A stretch of DNA of 64,000 nt from Janthinobacterium sp. 67 (GCF_002797895.1 NZ_PGES01000001.1:4340001-4404000), one strand, 5' to 3'; positions 1-9,349 are shown, counted from the first letter of the stretch. Made by a program: numbers and translations. Notes: generated by a model from the sequence alone, not told the origin.

Positions 1-1
1 C

Positions 2-1825
2 AGCTTTGCCAAGCTGGCCGACGATACGCAAACGCAGCTGCGCGGCATCGTCGAAGGCGCTGCCGCCGACAAGGCCCGCGCCGCTGGTTCGAATGCCCAG
101 AAGATCGGTGATTTTTATAACAGCTTCATGGACGAAGCCAAGCTGGAAAGCCTGGGCCTGACCCCCTTGAATGCGGAGCTGGCGAAGATCGCCGCGCTGC
201 AGGACAAGGCGGAATTGCCGGCCGTGATCGCCCACTTCAGCAAGCTGGGCGTGACTTCGCCTTACGACTTCGGCATCCACCAGGACGCCAAGGACTCCAC
301 CAAATACGTGGCCGACATCGTGCAAAGCGGCCTGGGCTTGCCTGACCGCGATTACTACCTGGAAGAAGGCAAGGCCGATACGCGCGCCAAATACCTGGCC
401 CACGTGGAAAAAATGCTGAGCCTGGCTGGCGACGCGAACGCTGCCGCCAATGCCAAGGCCATCCTGGCGCTGGAAACGGAACTGGCCAAGGCGCAATGGA
501 GCAATGTGCAGAACCGCGACCCCGTCAAAACCTACAACAAGGTGGAACTGGCGAAACTGGCTGCCGTGGCGCCAGGTTACGACTGGGCCCGCTACCTGAC
601 GGACACGGGCATCGCCGGCAAGGTCAATTATGTGATCGTCAGCCAGCCCAGCTACCTGAAAGGCTTTGCCGAGATCGCCAACAAGACGCCACTGGAAACG
701 TGGAAAGCATATTTCCAGTGGCACTTGCTGCACGCCAACGCCGGTTACCTGCCGAAAGCGTATGTCGATGAAAACTTCGCGTTTTATGGCACCACCCTGA
801 CGGGCGTGACGGAAATGCGTCCGCGCTGGAAACGCGGCGTGGGCGCCGTCGAAGGCGCGCTGGGCGAAGCCGTGGGCCAGCTGTACGTCGAGCAATATTT
901 CCCGGCCGAGCGCAAGGTGCGCATGGAAGCGCTGGTGAAAAACCTGATGACGGCCTACAAGCAAAGCATCGACAAGCTCGACTGGATGAGTCCTGTCACC
1001 AAGAAACAGGCGCAAATCAAGCTGGCCAAATTCACCACCAAGATCGGTTATCCGAACAAATGGCGCGACTACTCGGGCCTGGAAGTGAAGCCGGACGACC
1101 TGGTCGGTAACATCCAGCGTTCGCACTTGCTGAACTACAACCGCGAGCTGAACAAGCTGGGCCAGCCGATCGACCGCGACGAGTGGGGCATGACGCCGCA
1201 GACCGTGAACGCTTATTACAATCCTGAGCTGAACGAAATCGTCTTCCCGGCCGCCATCCTGCAAGCGCCGTTCTTCGACGCCAACGCGGACGACGCCGTC
1301 AATTATGGCGCCATCGGCGCCGTCATCGGCCATGAAATCAGCCACGGCTTTGACGACCAGGGCGCCCAGTACGACGGCGACGGCAATCTGCGCGACTGGT
1401 GGACCAAGGCCGACCATAAAAACTTCGCCAAGAAAACCAAGCAGCTGGTGGCGCAGTACAACGGCTTCAGCCCCGTGAAGGGCCACTTCGTCAACGGCGA
1501 ACTGACCCTGGGCGAGAACATCGCCGACAATTCCGGCGTGGCGATCGCGTACAAAGCATACAAATTGTCGCTCAATGGCAAGAAAGCCCCCGTCATCGAC
1601 GGTTTCACGGGCGAGCAGCGCTTCTACGCGGGCTTTGCCCAAGTCTGGCGCATGAAGATGCGTGAAGCGCAGCAACTGGTCTTGCTGAAAACGGACCCGC
1701 ATTCGCCAGGCCAGTTCCGCGCCAACGGCACCATGCGCAACCAGCCCGGCTTCTATCAGGCCTTCGACGTGAAACCGGGCGACAAGATGTATCTGCCACC
1801 GAAAGACCGCGTCATCATGTGGTAA
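2..1825 (+). CDS. M13 family zinc metallopeptidase (neprilysin/PepO-like), 5'-truncated by window edge
   Basis: The reading frame is open from base 2, so the gene starts upstream of the window; 607 residues are visible. It carries the M13 hallmarks: the zinc motif HEISH within VIGHEISHGFDDQG near base 1330, the third-ligand motif GENIADNSG near base 1512, and the family's C-terminal PGDKMYLPPKDRVIMW ending. M13 enzymes cleave oligopeptides and in proteobacteria are usually periplasmic or outer-membrane bound; the signal sequence, if any, lies outside the window. A strong hairpin terminator follows the stop, so this is the last gene of its transcript. The family call is secure; the substrate is unknown. 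Confidence 0.95.
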   Translation, partial: SFAKLADDTQTQLRGIVEGAAADKARAAGSNAQKIGDFYNSFMDEAKLESLGLTPLNAELAKIAALQDKAELPAVIAHFSKLGVTSPYDFGIHQDAKDSTKYVADIVQSGLGLPDRDYYLEEGKADTRAKYLAHVEKMLSLAGDANAAANAKAILALETELAKAQWSNVQNRDPVKTYNKVELAKLAAVAPGYDWARYLTDTGIAGKVNYVIVSQPSYLKGFAEIANKTPLETWKAYFQWHLLHANAGYLPKAYVDENFAFYGTTLTGVTEMRPRWKRGVGAVEGALGEAVGQLYVEQYFPAERKVRMEALVKNLMTAYKQSIDKLDWMSPVTKKQAQIKLAKFTTKIGYPNKWRDYSGLEVKPDDLVGNIQRSHLLNYNRELNKLGQPIDRDEWGMTPQTVNAYYNPELNEIVFPAAILQAPFFDANADDAVNYGAIGAVIGHEISHGFDDQGAQYDGDGNLRDWWTKADHKNFAKKTKQLVAQYNGFSPVKGHFVNGELTLGENIADNSGVAIAYKAYKLSLNGKKAPVIDGFTGEQRFYAGFAQVWRMKMREAQQLVLLKTDPHSPGQFRANGTMRNQPGFYQAFDVKPGDKMYLPPKDRVIMW

Positions 1826-1850
1826 CACCAGTGCTGACGCGCTAGTATCG

Positions 1851-1883
1851 AGCCGCCCCGCTATCAAGCCGGGCGGCTTTTTC
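1851..1883 (+). terminator. Intrinsic terminator after the M13 peptidase gene
   Basis: AGCCGCCC (1851-1858) pairs with GGGCGGCT (1871-1878) and is followed directly by a run of T. It sits 26 bases after the stop codon. Confidence 0.85.
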
Positions 1884-1907
1884 ATGTCCGTCGCGAACGT
1901 CGCATAG

Positions 1908-1935
1908 GTCGGATTGGCGGCACGCGTAATCCGAC
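1908..1935. repeat. REP-like palindromic repeat, copy 1
   Basis: An imperfect palindrome that starts GTCGGATT and ends GTAATCCGAC. It differs from the copy at 26566-26593 at one of 28 positions. It lies between two convergent genes, the usual location of REP-type elements. Confidence 0.75.
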
Positions 1936-1957
1936 AAATCGCTCGCTTATGCGCAGG

Positions 1958-1985
1958 CGAAAAAAAACCGCCCATCCGGGCGGTT
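1958..1985 (-). terminator. Intrinsic terminator of the cytochrome c gene
   Basis: Read on the minus strand, AACCGCCC (1978-1985) pairs with GGGCGGTT (1966-1973) around a four-base loop, followed by a run of T (the A run at 1960-1967 on the plus strand). It lies about 23 bases beyond the cytochrome stop codon. Confidence 0.85.
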
Positions 1986-2008
1986 CCTGGTTCAGCGCGC
2001 TGGCTGAA

Positions 2009-2569
2009 TTATTTGGCAGGCTCGGCTGCAGGAGCAGCGCCATCGGCGGCAGCGGCCGGTGCCGGCACTTCCGGTTCCTTGAACTTGCCGCCCGACGCAT
2101 TGGCCATGTAGACGACGGCGCGCGCCACTTCCACATCGTCGAGGTCGGGATTGCCGCCCTTGGCCGGCATCGCGCGCAAGCCTTCGACGGCGTGTTTCAG
2201 GACCGTATCGTAGCCTTGGGCCAGGCGGGCCGACCAGCTGCCCGCGTCGCCAAATTTCGGTGCACCGGCCACGCCGGCGCCATGGCAAGCCACGCAGGTG
2301 GCCGTGTAGACGGCTTCGCCGCTTTGCAGCACTTTCGGACCGCTGGCATCCTTGAAGGTAAAGCCGGCGTTGGCAACTGGACTCAAGCGCTCGGCAATGG
2401 CTTCCGGCGACTGGCTGTCCGTACCGGCGCCCGTCAGTTTTTGCGACGTGACGAACTGCACCAGCAGGATGATGCCGATGACGGTGATGAGGAAGAAGCC
2501 AGCTACGGCGGCAAGCAATTGTTTAGGCGTTTTGATCGCTGATTGTTGTTCGTTATGTGCGTCGCTCAT
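2009..2569 (-). CDS. Membrane-anchored c-type cytochrome, cytochrome c5-like
   Basis: A 186-residue protein. The start is set at MSDAHNEQQ because an AAGGAC ribosome-binding site lies just upstream; a longer frame exists but its extra N-terminus is not protein-like. Residues about 20-40 form one transmembrane anchor (LLAAVAGFFLITVIGIILLV). A single heme-binding motif CVACH follows near residue 100, with GAGVAGAPKFGD after it, the arrangement of cytochrome c5 (CytC_3-type) proteins. The C-terminus is a low-complexity Ala/Pro tail. Expected to be a periplasmic electron carrier tethered to the inner membrane. It is monocistronic, with its own terminator. Confidence 0.85.
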   Translation of the reverse strand: MSDAHNEQQSAIKTPKQLLAAVAGFFLITVIGIILLVQFVTSQKLTGAGTDSQSPEAIAERLSPVANAGFTFKDASGPKVLQSGEAVYTATCVACHGAGVAGAPKFGDAGSWSARLAQGYDTVLKHAVEGLRAMPAKGGNPDLDDVEVARAVVYMANASGGKFKEPEVPAPAAAADGAAPAAEPAK

Positions 2570-2712
2570 GATGTCCTTAGTCCAGATTTGAAACTGATGG
2601 CCGTGTAAGGTAGCATTTTTACATGCTTGGATGTAAACCTTTATGAAACCCACAATTATAGGCACAAAAATTGAGCAGTGACATGCAATTGCCAGCGATA
2701 CGACAGTTTCCG

Positions 2713-2741
2713 TAGACGTAGGTAAAGAAAAACGGTATCCT
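2713..2741 (+). promoter_or_regulatory. Putative sigma-70 promoter of tRNA-Arg
   Basis: TAGACG (2713-2718), a 17-base spacer and TATCCT (2736-2741). The predicted start is about 20 bases before the tRNA. The -35 match is partial, so this is a motif-level call. Confidence 0.4.
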
Positions 2742-2768
2742 TCGCATCACTTCAGAAATTCCCCCTAC

Positions 2769-2844
2769 GCGGCTGTAGCTCAGTGGATAGAGTATTGGCC
2801 TCCGAAGCCAAGGGTCGTGGGTTCGATCCCCGCCAGCCGCACCA
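2769..2844 (+). tRNA. tRNA-Arg (anticodon CCG)
   Basis: A 76-base cloverleaf. Acceptor arm GCGGCTG (2769-2775) pairs with CAGCCGC; the anticodon loop CTCCGAA has CCG flanked by the stem TTGGC/GCCAA; the T-loop is GGTTCGATCCC; CCA is encoded (2842-2844). No intrinsic terminator is obvious just downstream. tRNA genes are common integration targets, but I found no second copy of the 3' end in the window. Confidence 0.97.
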
Positions 2845-3042
2845 AGATTCTCAATAGACTTCCACTGTTATTGCGGATTTCGCGTTGTTTATCTTCATTT
2901 GATTATCTCAATTCAATTCCACGCAAGCGATACGTAAGCATTTTTCAAACGAACAGTCTTACCTATACCAATGCTTGTTGAGCAGAAGCATGCCTGTGTA
3001 GACGCCTAGTCCCCCAGTCATTCTTGTTATACGCCCTAATGT

Positions 3043-3684
3043 TTATGGCACGGTGTAATGTGTTTCCTCAAATCCTGCGGTGTGCATCCGAATCTCATCG
3101 CCAGATGCAAATTGGATGCCTTCAAGGTAGCCAATTTCTAACTTTGCTCCTGGGGCTATCTGTATTGACTTCCTGGAGACGGCTTTTGTGGTTGGATTAA
3201 GTGTTCCCATCACAACCGACAGTTGCAAGGCTGACGTGTTCGTGAATATAGCGACAAGTCCACGGCCCATCGCGGAACGTCGCATCTCGATACGCACTGG
3301 GAGGACGGGGAGGCGCGATTTTTCTTGGTCGAGCGCCATTTGCGCGGACTCGGCTTTAGATTTCTCCGCTTCGACATTTTCTCTTTCCACTGCAAGAGCC
3401 TGTTCCTTACTATTCACTTCCGACGATAGCTGAGCTGACTTCGCAGCTAAGGTCTGAGCATCGGTACGGGAAGAATTGAGGTCTGACTTCAATTCCGCCG
3501 AGCGTGCGACTTCCTTCGCAATCTCCAACTGCAAAGCAGCGACGGTGATTTTCTGCGCTTCAAGGTCGCGAGTCGCTTGGTAGTACAGGGCTGCAAGAAT
3601 GATAGAAGCGATGGCTAGCGCAGCCAAGACGCCCCACAATACGACAGAAGTTCGCTGGGCTGTTGGTGATGACTCAGAATGCAT
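3043..3684 (-). CDS. Hypothetical membrane-anchored coiled-coil protein
   Basis: A 213-residue protein starting at MHSESS. Residues about 12-35 form one transmembrane helix (SVVLWGVLAALAIASIILAAL). Residues about 40-120 are a heptad-like coiled coil rich in Ala, Glu, Lys and Ser. A C-terminal domain of about 90 residues is likely a small beta-structured periplasmic module. A longer upstream frame exists but lacks protein character. Base composition is a little lower in GC than its neighbours, and it sits alone beside a tRNA gene, which fits an acquired gene but does not prove it. I do not recognise a family and assign no function. Confidence 0.6.
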   Translation of the reverse strand: MHSESSPTAQRTSVVLWGVLAALAIASIILAALYYQATRDLEAQKITVAALQLEIAKEVARSAELKSDLNSSRTDAQTLAAKSAQLSSEVNSKEQALAVERENVEAEKSKAESAQMALDQEKSRLPVLPVRIEMRRSAMGRGLVAIFTNTSALQLSVVMGTLNPTTKAVSRKSIQIAPGAKLEIGYLEGIQFASGDEIRMHTAGFEETHYTVP

Positions 3685-4108
3685 AGATTCTTTCGGGAGG
3701 TGAGGGGGACCAAAGCTAGTGTAACGGTTGGTACTTGGAGTGTCCAATTGACAATATAGAGGTATGCGGGTCATTGACTTGGCGCATGTGTCACTTTTCC
3801 CCCATTTGGTTGAGATTGCCGTGTCAAGAAATCCTGGGCGCCGCATTGCCACGCGATGCTGCCGGCATCTCCCCTCCGCTTCAACAATCCCAGCAAAACC
3901 TGCGCTGCCGCCTTTGAAAAGGCAGGATGCTGGCCTTTAGTCAACATCCCATCCGTCAATGTCATCCGGTCAGCGCCTTGCGCGCTGGCCTGCCCCGCTT
4001 TTCATGCTGTACGCCAACGCTGCCACTTTTTTGTGCAGTCACTTCTGGGGAACATCCCTGACGCCCCTGCCGTTGTCTGTTTGCAACCTCCAAAGTCCCT
4101 CAGCCGCT

Positions 4109-4127
4109 GATATCAATATTGATATCG
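4109..4127 (+). promoter_or_regulatory. LysR-type operator of the arabinan locus, site A
   Basis: GATATC-AATATT-GATATC (4109-4126) is a perfect 18-base palindrome. Its centre is about 64.5 bases before the predicted transcription start of the TonB receptor unit. It has the same half-site spacing as sites B (10489) and C (18574). The rest of the gap from 3685 to 4240 shows no gene I can support. Confidence 0.75.
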
Positions 4128-4145
4128 AAACAGTGGAAAAATTGA

Positions 4146-4175
4146 TTGGAGAGATTATCGCCCAGCCCCTAAGAT
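4146..4175 (+). promoter_or_regulatory. Promoter of arabinan unit 1
   Basis: TTGGAG (4146-4151), an 18-base spacer and TAAGAT (4170-4175), embedded in ATTGATTGGA, which also occurs at the other two operon promoters. It begins at a fixed 13-base distance after the operator's final GATATCG. Confidence 0.6.
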
Positions 4176-4240
4176 AAACGCCGAGCATGCGAACGACATG
4201 CAAGCGATACAAAAAATATCAATACAATATCTGGAGATTC

Positions 4241-6898
4241 ATGATGCGCAATGCCACCGGCCCGCTCGCGGCCACTTCCCCTCGTCCATTCATTTTGAAG
4301 GCAGCCGTTGCGGCACTGGCCGGTATCGGTCTGCTGAGCACGGCTTCGGTGTGGGCGCAGGATGCGGTGGTGGCCGATGCCGGTGCCGAGCCGGCGGCGG
4401 AAGTGTCCGTCGTGACCGTCAGCGGCGTGCGCCGTTCGGCGCAAAATTCGCAGCAGATCAAGATGCGCTCGGACCAGGTCATCGACTCCATCGTGGCCGA
4501 CGACATCGGAAAATTCCCTGACAACAACGTGGCCGAAACCCTGGCGCGCATTTCCGGCATCCAGATCCGCCGCGATTCGGGCGAAGCGAGCGCCGTCATG
4601 ATCCGCGGCTTGCGCGATGTCACGACCCTGCTCAACGGCCGCGAACTGTTCACCACCACCGGCCGCTACGTCAACCTGGCCGACATTCCCGCCACCATGC
4701 TGCAGCGCGTTGACGTCTATAAGTCGCAGGGCGCGGACCAGGTCGAGGGCGGCGTGGCCGGCATCATCGACGTGCGCACCAACCGCCCGTTCGATTTCAA
4801 GGACTTCACGGCCAGCGTGAATACGCGCGCCGTCTACAGCGACAAATCCAAGGCCACCGACCCGAACATCAGCGGCATGGTGGCTAACCGCTGGAAAACG
4901 GGCATCGGCGAAGTGGGCGCGCTGCTGGGCTTGTCGCAGCAGCAGCACCGTTATCACGAGGAACGCGCTTTCAGTACCGCGCCCGTGGATAAAAGCTTCC
5001 TGTCGCCCGGTTTGACGGGGCCGGACCAGGTGGGCTTGCTGCCAATCAAGGGCGACCGCCGCCGCACGACGGCCAATGCCGTGCTGCAATGGCGCCCGAA
5101 CGCCGACGTCGAACTGTACGCGGAAGGCATGGCCACGCGCTTCCTGCTCGATGCCGAGTCCGATTACTTTGTCGGCTTGCCATGGTGGGGCACGCCTGTT
5201 TCGGCCACCAAAATTCCCGGCACCGACCAGCTGCAAACGCTCACGTCCACCAACGTCAACACCATCATGTCGACGCAGGCGAACAAGAACCAGACGAAGA
5301 CGCATCAATTTGCCGTGGGCGGCTTGTGGGATATCAATCCTGAATGGCGTTTCACGTCGGAAGTGGCCAGCACCCGGAGCACGTATGACTGGCGCAACCC
5401 GATCCTCGATGCCATCACCGTCGTGCCGAATGCCCGTATCAATACCAATCAGAACGGCACCTTGCACGTGGACTACACGGGCAGCGATTTGCAAGACCCG
5501 TCGAATTACTATCTGAAGGGCTTTTTCGACCGCTACGGCCGTGACCAGGGCAGCTCGAACGACGTGCGTGCCGACCTGGCGTACACGCCGAGCGCGGGCG
5601 GCATCTTCAAGGAAATCAGCGTCGGCCTGCGCGGCGTCAAGCGCGAAGCCGAATCGATCAAGAGTTTCGAGGGCAATGCGGAAGCACCGGACGTGTCCGG
5701 CGCCGCGTTCCCGTTCAGCCGCCAGAGCGTGACGTCGATTCCCGGTTTGAATTGCCTGTCGGAACCGATGTCCAGCGGCGGCCCCGACTATGGCTTGAAG
5801 CAGTGGTACACGCCATGCGCCAATTTCCTGCTCAATAACACGGGCACCATCCGCCAAGCCGTCACGGGCAGCGGCGCGGCGCGCGCCATGGACCCGGGCT
5901 CGTTCTTCAAGGATACGGAAAAAACGTACTCGATCTATACCAAGGCCAAGGTCGCCTTCAAGCTGGGCGCCTACCCCGTCGACGGCACCCTGGGCGTGCG
6001 CGTCGTGCGTACCGAACAAAGCTTGCAAGGCAACAGTTCGCAAGATGGCGTCTACACGCCCGTCATCAGCGACACGGCCAGCACCGACGTGCTGCCGAGC
6101 GTGGCCCTGAAAATCAAGCTGCGCTCGGACCTGGTCGGCCGCTTCGCTGCGGGCCGCACCATCAGCCGCCCGGGCTTTTCCCAGCTGAACCCGGGCGTGG
6201 CCCTCGTCAACTCGACGGAAACGGTGAAGGCCACGGGCGCCGGCGGCAATCCGAATTTGAAACCAGTCACGGGCGACAATGTCGATGCCGCGCTGGAATG
6301 GTATTTCGCGCCAGCCGGTTCCGTCACGGCCACCGTCTTCCACCACAAGTTCGACGGCTATATCCAGCAACGTATTTCCAGCGAAACCATCGCCGGCAAG
6401 ACCTATGACGTGGACCGCCCGTACAACACGGCCGCCGGCAAGCTGCAAGGCCTGGAAATTGGCTACCAGCAGTTTTATGACGGCTTGCCTGGCCTGTTGA
6501 GCGGCCTGGGCTTGCAAGCGAACGGCACCTACATGAGCGGCACCACGGACGACGAGACGGGCAGCCATGCCATCACGGGCGTGTCGCGCTATGCCTACAA
6601 CCTGGTCGTGCTGTACGAAAAAGACGCGTGGTCGGGCCGCCTGGCCTACAACTGGCGCTCGAAATTCATCGACAGCTACAACCAGGGCGGCCCCGGCCTG
6701 GACTTGAAAGTGGCGCCGACGGCCCAGCTCGACGGTTCGCTGTCGTACAAGATCAACGACCAGTTCACCGTGACTCTCGATGGGAATAACTTGCTCGACA
6801 CCAAGTTCAAGGATTATTGGAACACTGCGGGCGTGTATCCGCGCGATACGCGCCGTTATGACCGGACAGTCGGTTTATCTCTGCGCTGGAAAATGTAA
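4241..6898 (+). CDS. TonB-dependent outer-membrane receptor, probably for arabino-oligosaccharides
   Basis: An 885-residue receptor. The start at 4241 follows TCTGGAGATTC; a more upstream ATG at 4187 would add a non-signal-like extension. An N-terminal signal ends near SVWAQD. The plug domain follows (KFPDNNVAETLARISGIQIRR; VEGGVAGIIDVRTNRPFDF), then the beta-barrel, ending in an aromatic strand (VGLSLRWKM). It resembles the large carbohydrate receptors of Xanthomonas/Caulobacter type (TIGR01782-like). It is first in an operon with a GPH symporter, a GH43 and an aldose epimerase, and is preceded by operator A, so import of arabinan fragments across the outer membrane is the likely role. The substrate is inferred from context only. 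Confidence 0.85.
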   Translation: MMRNATGPLAATSPRPFILKAAVAALAGIGLLSTASVWAQDAVVADAGAEPAAEVSVVTVSGVRRSAQNSQQIKMRSDQVIDSIVADDIGKFPDNNVAETLARISGIQIRRDSGEASAVMIRGLRDVTTLLNGRELFTTTGRYVNLADIPATMLQRVDVYKSQGADQVEGGVAGIIDVRTNRPFDFKDFTASVNTRAVYSDKSKATDPNISGMVANRWKTGIGEVGALLGLSQQQHRYHEERAFSTAPVDKSFLSPGLTGPDQVGLLPIKGDRRRTTANAVLQWRPNADVELYAEGMATRFLLDAESDYFVGLPWWGTPVSATKIPGTDQLQTLTSTNVNTIMSTQANKNQTKTHQFAVGGLWDINPEWRFTSEVASTRSTYDWRNPILDAITVVPNARINTNQNGTLHVDYTGSDLQDPSNYYLKGFFDRYGRDQGSSNDVRADLAYTPSAGGIFKEISVGLRGVKREAESIKSFEGNAEAPDVSGAAFPFSRQSVTSIPGLNCLSEPMSSGGPDYGLKQWYTPCANFLLNNTGTIRQAVTGSGAARAMDPGSFFKDTEKTYSIYTKAKVAFKLGAYPVDGTLGVRVVRTEQSLQGNSSQDGVYTPVISDTASTDVLPSVALKIKLRSDLVGRFAAGRTISRPGFSQLNPGVALVNSTETVKATGAGGNPNLKPVTGDNVDAALEWYFAPAGSVTATVFHHKFDGYIQQRISSETIAGKTYDVDRPYNTAAGKLQGLEIGYQQFYDGLPGLLSGLGLQANGTYMSGTTDDETGSHAITGVSRYAYNLVVLYEKDAWSGRLAYNWRSKFIDSYNQGGPGLDLKVAPTAQLDGSLSYKINDQFTVTLDGNNLLDTKFKDYWNTAGVYPRDTRRYDRTVGLSLRWKM

Positions 6899-6922
6899 CT
6901 TGGTCGCACAGTAAAAAATCAA

Positions 6923-6954
6923 GGGCGTTGCCATGGTTTCGGCCGGCAACGCCC
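6923..6954 (+). other. Intercistronic hairpin between receptor and symporter genes
   Basis: GGGCGTTGCC (6923-6932) and GGCAACGCCC (6945-6954) form a perfect 10-bp stem with no T-run after it. This suits mRNA 3'-end protection or partial attenuation rather than full termination, giving more receptor than transporter. Confidence 0.55.
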
Positions 6955-7007
6955 CTGTCAGTTGAGCAGTCACGCACGATTCATCATAAAAAGAATGGAC
7001 GGAAAGC

Positions 7008-8360
7008 ATGGAGACGCAAAAATTATCTACCGTTGAAAAGGTCGGCTTCGGCGCCGGCGACATGGCGCTCAATGTCGTCATCTCGTCGATGATGTTGATC
7101 ATCACCTTTTTCTATACCGATATCTATGGCTTGAAAACCACCGACCTGGCGCTGCTGTTCGTGGCCGTGAAAGTCATCGGCGCCATCGCCGACCTGGTCA
7201 TGGGCCAGATCACCGACCGCTACAGCTTTGCTTCGGGACGTTACCGCCCATACCTGCTGTGGCTGGCCGTGCCGTATGGCGTCAGCGTCTTTTTTGTCTT
7301 CAGCACGCCCGAGTGGCAATATGACGCCAAGCTGATCTGGGCATATTCGACGTATATCCTGATGACCATCATGACGGCCGGCGTGGGCATCCCGTATATC
7401 TCCTTGATCAGCGGCCTGACGAGCGACCCGCAGGATCGCCTGTCGGCCAACGGCTACCGCCTGTTCTTCGCCAAGATCGGCGCCTTCATGGTGACCATCG
7501 TCGTGCCGATCCTGTCGCAGCGCTGGGGCGGCGGCAACCCGGCCGTCGGCTACCAGGCGGCCATGGCCGTGATGGCCGTCATGGGCGTGGCCCTGTTCCT
7601 GTTCTGCTATTTCTCCACCACCGAGCGTGTCGTGCACGTGGTGGAAAAGCAGTCGTTGCTCGCGCAATTGAAAGTGCTGCTGCAAAACGACCAGTGGCTG
7701 GTGCTGTGCGGCGTGTGCGTCACGGGCACCATCGGCTACGTGGTGCGCGGCTCCGTCGCCATTTATTACGCGAAATACTATCTGGGTGGCAGCACGGAAA
7801 CCGTGGCCGCCTTCCTCACGACGGGCGTGGTGGCCGCCATCCTGGCCATGATCGCCTCGACCTGGATCACCAAGTTCTATTGCAAGGTAAAACTGTTCCG
7901 CTATACGCAGATCGGCGTCGCCCTGATCAGCCTGGCGATCTATTTCTTTGTAAAGCCGAGCGATACCGTGCTGGCCTTCGCCCTGTATTTCCTGCTGTCC
8001 TTTGTCGTGGACTTGCACGCGCCCGTGTTCTGGTCGGCCATCGCGGAAACCATCGATTATGGTCAAGTGAAAACGGGCAAGCGCGTCTCCGGCTTCGCCT
8101 TTGGCGGCATTTCCGTGTGCCAGAAGGCGGGCATGGCGGTGGCGGGCGGCCTGGTCGGCGTGCTGCTCGCGTATTTTGACTACCAACCCAACCATGAGCA
8201 AACGCAATTCGCCCTGAACGGCATCGCCCTGATGCTGTCGATCATCCCCGGCTTCTTCCACTTGCTGATGGGCTTGCTGATGTTCAAGTACCGCATCAGC
8301 GATGACTATTACCGTGGCGTCAAGGTAGAGATGCACAAGCGCGGTTTTGTCGCCGCGTAA
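7008..8360 (+). CDS. GPH-family (MFS) sugar:cation symporter
   Basis: A 450-residue inner-membrane protein with about 12 transmembrane helices. The N-terminal signature KVGFGAGDMALNVV, the DLVMGQITDRY segment and RYRPYLLW loop are typical of the glycoside-pentoside-hexuronide family (MelB/XynP/XylP-like). The start ATG follows GGAAAGC. It lies between the TonB receptor and an intracellular GH43, so it most likely brings arabino-oligosaccharides into the cytoplasm for hydrolysis. Oligosaccharide rather than monosaccharide transport is inferred from the neighbouring cytosolic glycosidase. Confidence 0.85.
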   Translation: METQKLSTVEKVGFGAGDMALNVVISSMMLIITFFYTDIYGLKTTDLALLFVAVKVIGAIADLVMGQITDRYSFASGRYRPYLLWLAVPYGVSVFFVFSTPEWQYDAKLIWAYSTYILMTIMTAGVGIPYISLISGLTSDPQDRLSANGYRLFFAKIGAFMVTIVVPILSQRWGGGNPAVGYQAAMAVMAVMGVALFLFCYFSTTERVVHVVEKQSLLAQLKVLLQNDQWLVLCGVCVTGTIGYVVRGSVAIYYAKYYLGGSTETVAAFLTTGVVAAILAMIASTWITKFYCKVKLFRYTQIGVALISLAIYFFVKPSDTVLAFALYFLLSFVVDLHAPVFWSAIAETIDYGQVKTGKRVSGFAFGGISVCQKAGMAVAGGLVGVLLAYFDYQPNHEQTQFALNGIALMLSIIPGFFHLLMGLLMFKYRISDDYYRGVKVEMHKRGFVAA

Positions 8361-8384
8361 GAATAACTGAATGGAGCAAGCAAC

Positions 8385-9332
8385 ATGGCAGACATCTTGA
8401 AACCGCTGATCGAACAGCGCGCCGACCCGCATATCTACCGCCACAGCGACGGCTATTATTACTTTACGGCCTCCGTGCCCCAGTACGATCGCATCGAACT
8501 GCGCCGCGCCGACAGCATCGCCGGCCTGGCCGGCGCGCAAACGGTCGACGTGTGGCACAAGCCGGAAACAGGGCCGTACAGCGAGCTGGTATGGGCGCCC
8601 GAGCTGCACTTCAACCAGGGTGCGTGGTATGTGTATTTCGCCGCCGCGCCGAGCCGCGAGATCAAACATAAGTTGTTCCAGCACCGCATGTACGCGATCC
8701 GCAACACGAACGCCAATCCGCTTGAGGGCGAATGGGAATTCATGGGCCAGATCGACACGGGCATCGACACCTTCTGCCTGGACGCCACCACGTTCGAGCA
8801 CGACGGCGTGCTGTACTACCTGTGGGCGCAGAAAGATGTCGCCATCGAGGGCAATTCGAACCTGTACATCGCGCCGATGGCCACGCCGTGGCAGCTGGCC
8901 GGGCCGCCCGTGATGCTGAGCAAACCGGAATTCGACTGGGAAATCCGCGGCTTCTGGGTCAACGAGGGGCCGTCCGTGCTGAAGCGCAACGGCAAGATTT
9001 TCATCAGCTATTCGGCCAGCGCCACCGATGAAAACTATGCGATGGGCTTGCTGTGGGCCGATGATACGTCCGACCTGCTCGATCCGTTCTCGTGGAGCAA
9101 GTCGCCCGAGCCCGTGTTTGCCACCTGCTACGAGCATGGCATCTACGGTCCCGGCCACAACAGCTTCACGACGGCCGCCGATGGCGACGGTGTGTTGCTG
9201 GTGTACCATGCCCGCACCTACACGGAAATTGTCGGCGACCCGCTGTGGAACCCGGACCGCCATACCTTTGTCAAACCGCTGCGCTGGGATGCGCAGGGCA
9301 TGCCCGTGTTTGGCCGTTCATCGACCCTGTAA
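8385..9332 (+). CDS. Intracellular GH43 glycoside hydrolase (probable exo-arabinanase/arabinofuranosidase)
   Basis: A 315-residue protein without a signal peptide; the start follows TGGAGCAAGCAAC. GH43 five-bladed propeller motifs are visible: the general base Asp in RADPHIYRH, the pKa-modulating Asp in FCLDATTFEHDG, and the general acid Glu in WVNEGPSVLKRNGK. The size suits single-domain enzymes of the GH43_26 type that release arabinose from short chains. It follows the symporter, so it should act on imported oligosaccharides, unlike the two secreted GH43 enzymes in this locus. Family confident; exact subfamily and linkage are inferred. Confidence 0.85.
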   Translation: MADILKPLIEQRADPHIYRHSDGYYYFTASVPQYDRIELRRADSIAGLAGAQTVDVWHKPETGPYSELVWAPELHFNQGAWYVYFAAAPSREIKHKLFQHRMYAIRNTNANPLEGEWEFMGQIDTGIDTFCLDATTFEHDGVLYYLWAQKDVAIEGNSNLYIAPMATPWQLAGPPVMLSKPEFDWEIRGFWVNEGPSVLKRNGKIFISYSASATDENYAMGLLWADDTSDLLDPFSWSKSPEPVFATCYEHGIYGPGHNSFTTAADGDGVLLVYHARTYTEIVGDPLWNPDRHTFVKPLRWDAQGMPVFGRSSTL

Positions 9333-9349
9333 ACCCTGGACCCGACGCC

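Noticed and set aside
2845..3042. An att site or integrase remnant downstream of tRNA-Arg
   Set aside because: No duplicated tRNA 3' end and no integrase gene within the window.
4169..6568. A 799-codon open frame on the minus strand over the TonB receptor gene
   Set aside because: Its translation is low-complexity (Arg, Ala, His and Asp rich) without motifs, and the plus strand carries a full receptor. This is a GC-rich codon-bias shadow.
7023..9263. A 746-codon minus-strand frame across the symporter and GH43 genes
   Set aside because: It spans two real genes in the opposite frame and has the same low-complexity composition; no start or family signal.
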